A DNA stretch of 64,000 nt from Narthecium ossifragum (lineage: Eukaryota > Streptophyta > Magnoliopsida > Dioscoreales > Nartheciaceae), in NCBI GenBank assembly GCA_963920575.1, contig OY986970.1:26059869-26123868 (forward strand). Direction: 5' to 3'. Below the pieces are notes generated by a model, which was not told where the DNA came from, did not search any database, and saw nothing but the letters and a program-made list of their open reading frames with translations. Positions within the stretch are counted from its first letter, which is position 1, and each line of letters opens with the position of its first letter. The translations under genes and the position numbers were made by a program. Shown piece after piece: positions 57,321-64,000 of this stretch.

Positions 57321-60300
57321 ATGGCGACCGATGCTTTTGTTCAACCGGCGATCCCTCGGTTTGATGGTCACTATGACCATTGGAGCATGCTAATGGAGAA
57401 TTTTCTCATATCCAAGGAGTACTGGCAAGTCGTCTCCGAAGGAATTACGAAACCAGCAGCCGGCATGGCGGTGACGGATGCGCAAAGAGCGGAGCTAGAA
57501 GGGCTCCGACTAAAAGATCTGAAAGCGAAGAATTATTTTTTCCGAGCCATTGATCGCTCAATCTTGGAAACCATTCTTTGCAAGGATACCTCCAAGAATA
57601 TTTGGGACTCCATGAAGAAGAAGTACCAAGGTTCTGCAAGGGCAAAGAGGCAGCAGCTTCAAGCACTTCGTTCGGAGTTCGAATTGCTTCGAATGAAATC
57701 AGGGGAGTCAGTTACTGATTATTTTTCAAGGACGATGGCAATCGTCAACAAGATGCGAATCCATGGCGACAAGATGGAGGACGTCACCATTGTTGAGAAG
57801 ATTCTTCGATCCATGACAACAAAATTTAATTTTGTTGTTTTTTCTATAGAAGAAGCTAATGATGTGGATGAACTATCAATTGATGAATTACAGAGCTCTT
57901 TGTTGGTTCATGAGCAAAAAATTAACCAACAGGAGAAAGAGGAACAAGCATTGAAGGCCTCATCAGAGAATCATTCTGCACCAAGTAGAGCTGATAGAGG
58001 ACGAGGTAGAGGTCGAGGCCGAGGCCGAGGTCGAGGAGGCAGAGAAAACAATGATCGAGGAGATCAGCAACAACACCAGCAGCATCAAGATAATCAATTT
58101 CAAGGAGGAGAAAGAGGAAGAGGACGTGGAGGCCATCACTCAACAAATTATAAGCCAAAGTCAGCAGACAAGTCCAATATTGAGTGCTACAGATGTCATA
58201 GGTATGGCCATTATCAATCAGAATGTCGAACTAATTTGAATAAACAAAGTGGAGAAAGAACTAACTTTGCAGAGAAAGAAGAAGAGGTGTCTCTATTGAT
58301 GGTGTGTAATGTGATGGAAGAAACTCATCAAAAGATGTGGTATTTAGACACAGGCTGCAGCAACCACATGTGCGGAGATAAGAAAGCATTCTCTGACTTG
58401 GATGAGACTTTCCACAACACTGTTAAGTTCGGCGACAATTCCACGGTCTCTGTTATGGGAAAAGGAAGGGTAACTATCCAAACCAAAGGAGATTCTACTC
58501 ATACCATCTCTAATGTTCTTTTTGTGCCAGATTTAAAGACCAACTTGCTTAGTGTGGGTCAGTTGCAAGAAAAGGGGTATGAGATTTCTATCAAAAATGG
58601 AGTATGTCAAATTCAAGATGCAAAGTTGGGTTTAATTGCTGAAGTTAAGATGACGTCAAATCGTATGTTCCCGCTCTATCTCCATAATGTCACTCATTCA
58701 TGTTTCTCGGCAAAACTGAGGGATGCTGCATGGCTATGGCATTTTCGCTATGGTCACCTAAACTTTGGCGGATTGAAAACTCTACAGCAGAAAAATATGG
58801 TGACTGGTCTTCCTCAAATCACAGCTCCTTCTGAAGTTTGTGAAGAATGTGTTGTTAGCAAACAACACCGCAATCAATTTCCACAAGGAAAATCATGGAG
58901 AGCAAAGAAGGCATTGGAGCTGGTTCATTCAGATCTTTGTGGGCCAATAAATCCATCTTCCAATGGAGGTAAGAGGTACTTCATTACTTTCATTGATGAC
59001 TTTAGTCGAAAAACATGGGTGTATATTTTGCAAGAAAAATCTGAAGCTTTTGCAGCATTTAAAGCTTATAAAGTACTTGTTGAGAAAGAAGTTGGCAGCC
59101 CAATAAAAATACTTCGCAGTGATCGTGGCGGAGAATACAACTCACAAGAATTTGCAAATTTTTGTGAAACACATGGCATCAAGAGACAACTTACAGCAGC
59201 TTACACGCTGCAGCAAAATGGTGTTTGCGAGAGAAAAAATCGCACAATTATGAATATGGTGTGAAGTCCCTTGACAAGAAGTGGCATTCCAAAAAGTTTC
59301 TGGCCTGAAGCTGTCAATTGGAGTATTCATATTTTGAATAGAAGTCCCACTCTTGCTGTTCAAAATATGACACCAGAGGAAGCATGGAGTGGACGGAGAC
59401 CGGGTGTAGATCATTTCAGAATTTTTGGGTGTGTTGCTTATGCCCATATTCCAGATCAAAAGAGGAGCAAGCTTGATGATAAGGGAGAAAAGTGCATTTT
59501 TCTTGGTGTTAGTGATCAATCAAAAGCTTATAAGTTATACAATCCTAGCACCAAGAAAATCATTATCAGCCGTGATGTGTTTTTCGATGAAGAAGGAACA
59601 TGGTCATGGAATGAAAATGGTGTTAAACAACATATTCCAGCAGATTTTGATGATGATGAGCAAAGGTTGCAGCCATTGGAGAATGTGCAGGAACTAGAAG
59701 CCACTCAAAATGCTCCAGTAATTGATCAAAGCCCACTTGCAGCTGATTCAAATGAAGAACAAAGGTCTCAGCGTGTTCGAAGAAGACCTGCATGGATGAC
59801 TGATTATGAGGTAAACGGTGTCGAGCAAGATGTGGATGCACTTACATATTTTGCTCTGTTTTCAGATTGCGATCCTACCACTTTCGAAGTTGCTGTCAAA
59901 GAATCAAAATGGCGGAAGGCGATGGATGAAGAAATTGCAGCAATTGAAAGAAATAATACTTGGGAGTTGACTGAGCTTCCAAGAGGGCAGAAGACAATTG
60001 GTGTCAAGTGGGTGTACAAGACAAAATTGAAGGAGAATGGCGAAGTAGACAAGTACAAGGCACGCTTAGTTGCTAAAGGCTATAAGCAAGAGTTTGGTGT
60101 TGATTATAGAGAAGTTTTTGCCCCTGTCGCACGACTCGATACAGTTAGATTGGTGATTGCACTGGCGGCTCAAAATTCATGGCCTATCTTTCAGTTAGAT
60201 GTGAAATCAGCTTTCTTACATGGAGATTTGGATGAACATGTATTTATAGATCAACCTCCTGGTTACATTCATGTTGGAGAAGAGCATAAGGTGTATAAAT

Positions 60301-61411
60301 TAAAAAAGGCACTATATGGACTAAAACAAGCTCCAAGAGCTTGGTATAGTCGTATAAATGCTTATTTTTCTAAGGAGGGTTTTAAGAAATGTCCATATGA
60401 GCACACACTTTTTACAAAGATTGGAGATGGGGGTAAAATGCTCATTGCCTGTTTATATGTGGATGACTTGATTTACACTGGAAATAATAGTGCCATGTTT
60501 GAAAGTTTTAAGAAGTCTATGATGGCTGAATTTGAAATGTCTGATCTTGGTATGATGCATTACTTTCTTGGCATAGAAGTAGTGCAGTCCTCTACTGGAA
60601 TTTTTATTACTCAAAAGAAGTATGTACGAGAAATGTTGGAGAGGTTTCAGATGAAGGATTACAATCCTGCCAGTACACCATCTGAGCTTGGTTTGAAGCT
60701 AAACAAAGATAATGGAGGAAAGGAAGTTGACAACACTCTTTACAAGCAGATAGTAGGGAGCTTAATGTACTTGACTGCGACAAGGCCTGATATAATGCAT
60801 GTTGTAAGCATCATTAGTAGATACATGGAATGTCCTACAGAGATTCATCTCCTGGCTGCAAAAAGAATTTTTAGGTACCTGCAAGGTACTAAGGAGTTTG
60901 GGTTGTTCTACAAGAAGGGAGAAAAATCAGATTGTTTGGTTTCACATATAGTGATTATGCAGGCAATACATATGATCGGAAGAGTACATCCAGGTATGTT
61001 TTCATGATGGGAACAGGAGCTGTTTCATGGTCATCAAAGAAGCAACCAATCGTCACATTGTCAACCACTGAAGCTGAATTTGTTGCTGCAACAGCTTGTG
61101 CTTGTCAAGCTATTTGGCTAAAGAAAATTTTGAAAGAGCTGCATTTCAAGCAAGATGGGCCTACTCTCATTTGTTGTGACAATAATTCAGCAATCAAGCT
61201 CTCAAAAAATCCTATTCTACATGGTCGAAGCAAGCATATAGATGTGAAGTATCATTTCTTGAGGGATCTCACAAATGATGGAGTCATTAACTTAATTTAC
61301 TGCAGGAGTGAAGATCAAGTTGCTGACATATGTACCAAGCCCCTCAAATTGCCTACGTTTCAGAAACTAAGGAAGATGCTTGGTGTTTGCACTTTGGATA
61401 ATCCAATTTGA
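57321..61411 (+). pseudogene. Copia Gag-Pol polyprotein, one stop and one frameshift
   Basis: Order along the frame: Gag of the UBN2 type, an Arg-Gly-rich stretch, zinc knuckle CYRCHRYGHYQSEC, aspartic protease with DTG, pre-integrase H-H-C-C, integrase core with its D, D and E positions, reverse transcriptase with YVDD, and RNase H. The frame from 57321 ends at an in-frame TGA at 59262-59264 in the integrase; the same frame then runs on from 59265 to a stop at 61005-61007. The stop replaces what is expected to be an Arg codon, as a C-to-T change at CpG would give. Near 60925-60935 the coding frame shifts, and RNase H continues in frame 2 to 61411. All catalytic motifs before and after the lesions are present. 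Confidence 0.93.
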
Positions 61412-61469
61412 GGGAGGGCGTTTCTGATCTAGCCTTCACTAAACTGAAGCATCAGTTTAAGGGAGGGAT

Positions 61470-61772
61470 TGTTGGAAAAGTCAAGGTTCCTTATCTAATT
61501 TGCTCTGTTGTCCTAGTCTTTAGGAACTTTATGTACGTGGCTTGTTTTGGCCTAGTTTGTAGTGGTCAATTATGTTGGAAATATAGACTAGGATTATTGC
61601 TTTTACTTAAATCCAACAAGTTAGAGTTTGTTGTAGTCTTTTGCATGTTAGCACTTTCTTAGGAGTTAGTGGATAGCTGTTGGTTATGAGCTTTAGAATA
61701 TGTAATGGTATCTATTGTATTTGAAGCTTGAGAGTAATGGAAGTTTAGTTTTCTGGTTCTCCAATTCCAACA
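61470..61772 (+). repeat. 3' LTR of the copia element
   Basis: 303 bp, same ends as the 5' LTR. Longer by exactly 51 bp because of the insertion at 61573-61618 and its 5-bp duplication. Confidence 0.92.
61573..61618. mobile_element. 46-bp TG...CA insertion in the 3' LTR
   Basis: Starts TGTTGGAAAT and ends AAATCCAACA, with 7-bp inverted ends TGTTGGA/TCCAACA like a miniature LTR. Flanks are AATTA (61568-61572) and AGTTA (61619-61623); the empty site in the 5' LTR has a single AGTTA. 46 + 5 accounts exactly for the 51-bp LTR length difference. Confidence 0.72.
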
Positions 61773-61915
61773 CGGATTGGGTGGCTAATGAAACGATGGG
61801 ATTACAGTCTATGTTTGGTGAGGAGGAGACTACTAGGGGGTTTGTCCCTAATAGTCGACTTGGTTTCTGATTTACCCCCCTAGGGAGCGGAGCCTGCTTA
61901 ACTTAAAAAAAAAAA

Positions 61916-62859
61916 ACTGTTCATGCATATGGATCTAAAAGCTGTTATATATATGGGAAGCGGAGGAGATGTGTATGAATAGCCACGGTTCTTATTTATT
62001 TGTTTATGTATTTATTTCTTTGACATAAAAAAGGTCCTGAAAAAGGATTCCAAGCACAATTGGATTGAGATTGCCTGCACTGTCTGTCGTATAGCCCAAT
62101 CCGCTCGGGGGTTGCAAGACCTTGATATGATATAAAACAAGAAATAGTTGGGTCCAAGTTGAGCTTGCTTGGATCGAGCTTAGGCCCACTTGACATGAAA
62201 TGGGCCAGACTTCAGGAGGTCATGCCCATTAAGGTGTCCTTTTGAACCCAATTTGTCTTGTTTGTTCTTATCCCTGCGAGTTCAATGCGGAGCGGATAGC
62301 CCGGCTCAGCCTCAGCCCCTTCCCTAGTCATTCTGGCTTAACTAATAAATAAAAAAGAACCCAGTCAAACACTGTCAACGAAAAGCCTGGTCTATGGGCT
62401 TCCCTAATTGTTCCCAAGGCTACATGTTTAAGCCGATAAAAATACGCAATATTTGTGAATCAAGCACCCAAAAACGGATATGGCAATCAGATTTCAACAA
62501 GATGAGTTTAATTCCCAACATTCTGGTCGGTGGTCCTATTATTCTCTTTCTCAACAGTGGGCATATATACCTGTTCATATGATATGAGCTGGGAATCCAA
62601 AACTATCTTCCTCCAAGCAACTAAAAAGAATCAAAACTCTAAATAAAGGCAGTGTCCCAACTTTTACAACGAATCATGCGTCCAAGCCACTCAATACAGA
62701 ACCCTCCTTCACAAACAATAATAACAAATTAGACAGCACAGAAAAAGATAATGTAAACAAAAAACGCCACCCGGCGAAATGGGCACCCGGCCAACTAGCT
62801 GTGCTCGGCCGCGGCCGACGGCGACGTCGCCGTCGCTGCCCCCATGCCATTATCCTCAT
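61916..62859. other. Intergenic, upstream of the small Cys-rich gene
   Basis: No gene seen. The small gene's promoter is expected in the last few hundred bases. Confidence 0.4.
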
Positions 62860-63153
62860 ATGGAGCAGAAGCGACGGTGGGGCTACACGGCGGCGGAGTG
62901 CGCGGCGAACGCGTGCGTGCTGTGCGTGTGCTGCCCGGTGGCCCTCGTCTGGCGTTGCTGCGTCAGGCTCCCCTGCAAGCTCGTCTGGCGAGCTGCGCGC
63001 CGCGTCGCGGCGTGCGCGTGCCGCGACCTCTTGGACAGCCGCTGCCGCGTCATGGCAAGCTACTCCTCCTTCTCCGACATCGAGCTAGACCCCGACCCCG
63101 GTCCTCCACTTCCCCACCGGAGAAGTACCCAACGGCAACGGCCAGATCCTTAA
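62860..63153 (+). CDS. Small Cys-rich putative membrane-associated protein
   Basis: A 97-residue open frame without introns. It starts MEQKRRWGYTAAEC, has a Cys/Val/Leu-rich segment (ACVLCVCCPVALVWRCC) that could sit in a membrane or be lipidated, then an Arg/Ala/Cys-rich stretch and the tail SYSSFSDIELDPDPG. This resembles short uncharacterised plant proteins with a CVCCP core and a YSSFSDI-type C-terminus; I know of no established function. An in-frame ATG at 62779 would add 27 residues, but those are Pro/Arg-rich and unlike the family. Codon use is strongly GC-rich. Confidence 0.55.
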   Translation: MEQKRRWGYTAAECAANACVLCVCCPVALVWRCCVRLPCKLVWRAARRVAACACRDLLDSRCRVMASYSSFSDIELDPDPGPPLPHRRSTQRQRPDP

Positions 63154-64000
63154 CTTGGGTGTTTCCAATTTCCATCCCTCTTCGTACCCATCGGTCAATG
63201 ACCCATATGAGGCTACCCATTTGCTGGTTTTGATTGAAGCATTGAAGTTGGAGCCGTGGCGGCCCTCCGGCGGTGGGAAAACGGCAACTTTTGTGCACGT
63301 TTACCAATCCTTTGAGATTTTGTTGGTCAGCTAATTATCTCTGTGAGAAGAAATTACTCATCTGAGGTTGGTTCTTCAGGCAAGAACTTTACCTGGGAAT
63401 GAGAATACTTAAAAGTCTGCCACATGCTTTTGAGAATTTGGCATGAAAAAAACTGGATTTCTTTTTTTTTAAAAGTACATATGTTTCTTGCTCTACACAA
63501 TTATTTCTTGTTTTACGTTCTGATAAATGAGGCAGTAGCGTGCAAATTGGTGAAAGGATATCTCTTTACTTCTCGGAAGCCAATATGATAAAATAGACTT
63601 CTAAAAGACCATATAAAAGAGAAATGCAAACCATATATATAACACATTCAAAATTACCTACAATGTTCTGTGTTTATTCTTTAGACCTTAGTCCCGGCCT
63701 ACATTTGGTACCAATACAAAGCTGTTGATTAAAAGCTATTATCATTTGTAAATTTGGATTCTGACTTTTAGAATCTTTTATTATTTCCACAAGTTTTTCT
63801 TTGCAAGAATAGGTCGGAATTATGTTAACATCCTTTAGATATTTTTTGGTGCGTACGGAAAAAAATTTAAGTGCGTTCGATTTTTTTTGCACTTTAGGAC
63901 CCCACCCCTTTTTTTTTGTATACTAGGACCCCATACACGTAAAGAACATGTGTATAAACTAATACGTATATAAACAATAATTATACGCGTACTATGATAT
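63154..64000. other. 3' flank, no further gene seen
   Basis: Probably the 3' UTR of the small gene for the first few hundred bases, then AT-rich sequence. Nothing recognised. Confidence 0.4.

Larger units (their letters stand above)
56287..61772 (+). mobile_element. Ty1/copia retrotransposon inserted in the LINE
   Basis: Ends TGTTGG...CCAACA, with target duplication CGGAT at 56282-56286 and 61773-61777. 5' LTR 56287-56538 (252 bp), 3' LTR 61470-61772 (303 bp). By eye three substitutions separate the LTRs over 252 aligned bases, plus a 51-bp length difference. Primer-binding site TGGTATCCGAGCCCAGG at 56540-56556, a two-base variant of the initiator-Met type. Polypurine tract AAGGGAGGGA at 61459-61468. 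The leader between LTR and gag is enlarged by a Cassandra-type TRIM. The polyprotein is broken by one stop and one frameshift, so it is not autonomous as written. Confidence 0.93.
54860..61915 (+). mobile_element. LINE remnant, split by a copia element
   Basis: Left part 54860-56286: C-terminal RT region (AKFLGIKESIWTALCRAKYQ), the WLGDGPLSSHP line, the zinc-binding domain (FLWKVLQRKVPTKSVLWD, then CSHCQLGDETLEHVLFHY) and most of the RNase H (QTDAAVDL, LVESDSLFAVNIL). It stops in the middle of the NARADWVAN motif. Right part 61778-61915: the motif resumes, a stop follows, then a short 3' UTR and an A run at about 61904-61915. Several frameshifts exist in the RT part. The break is exactly the copia insertion. 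Confidence 0.85.

Noticed and set aside
62779..62859. Upstream in-frame ATG for the small Cys-rich gene
   Set aside because: The added residues are Pro/Arg-rich and unlike the conserved start; the second ATG precedes the recognisable part.

Overview
This is a plant nuclear genome window. Genes have many GT-AG introns, the families are plant-specific, and gene-free space is filled with nested plant transposons. The GC-rich first exon of the MurG gene and the overall composition fit a non-grass monocot, but I cannot name the species. Two 200-bp N blocks (18462-18661 and 41137-41336) are assembly gaps.

Layout. (1) 1-13.4 kb: tandem duplication of a five-exon CYP72A-type cytochrome P450 on the minus strand (copy A 2562-6582, copy B 7997-11291), with a third decayed unit edge near 13.2 kb. 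The copies took different insertions afterwards. Copy A has a solo LTR in intron 1, and a LINE tail and nested MITEs downstream. Copy B has a Mutator-type element just upstream of its start and has lost the AG of its last splice acceptor. (2) 13.5-20 kb: no intact gene. It holds a solo LTR (16629-17626), a palindromic Pack-MULE carrying a GT47 exostosin fragment (17897-19068) and a MULE MITE (19333-19961). (3) 20.9-24.6 kb, plus strand: lipid phosphate phosphatase, seven coding exons. (4) 26.4-30.9 kb, minus: plastid-type MurG glycosyltransferase with a 5S-bearing Cassandra-type TRIM and a LINE tail in introns. (5) 31.5-33.2 kb: LINE remnant split by a hAT element. (6) 33.65-40.6 kb, minus: nine-exon alpha/beta hydrolase. 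(7) 43.96-46.4 kb, minus: ZAR1-type LRR receptor kinase. (8) 46.6-48.06 kb: TIR element carrying a broken GDPD gene copy. (9) 48.5-51.75 kb: GC-rich MITE, captured copia fragment, 1.6-kb solo LTR. (10) 52.1-54.1 kb, minus: WEB-type coiled-coil gene. (11) 54.86-61.9 kb: a layered nest in which a LINE is split by a near-complete copia element, whose leader holds a Cassandra-type TRIM and whose 3' LTR holds a 46-bp TG...CA insertion. (12) 62.86-63.15 kb: candidate small Cys-rich protein gene.

The genes do not form one pathway. The P450 pair is likely specialised or hormone metabolism, LPP is phosphatidate signalling, MurG is plastid envelope or relict peptidoglycan biochemistry, ZAR1-type is cell-surface signalling and WEB is cytoskeletal or organelle positioning. 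MurG next to the alpha/beta hydrolase resembles an Arabidopsis gene pair. I saw no convincing new multi-gene system. The most unusual signals are small-scale transposon structures and the splice-site lesion in P450 copy B.
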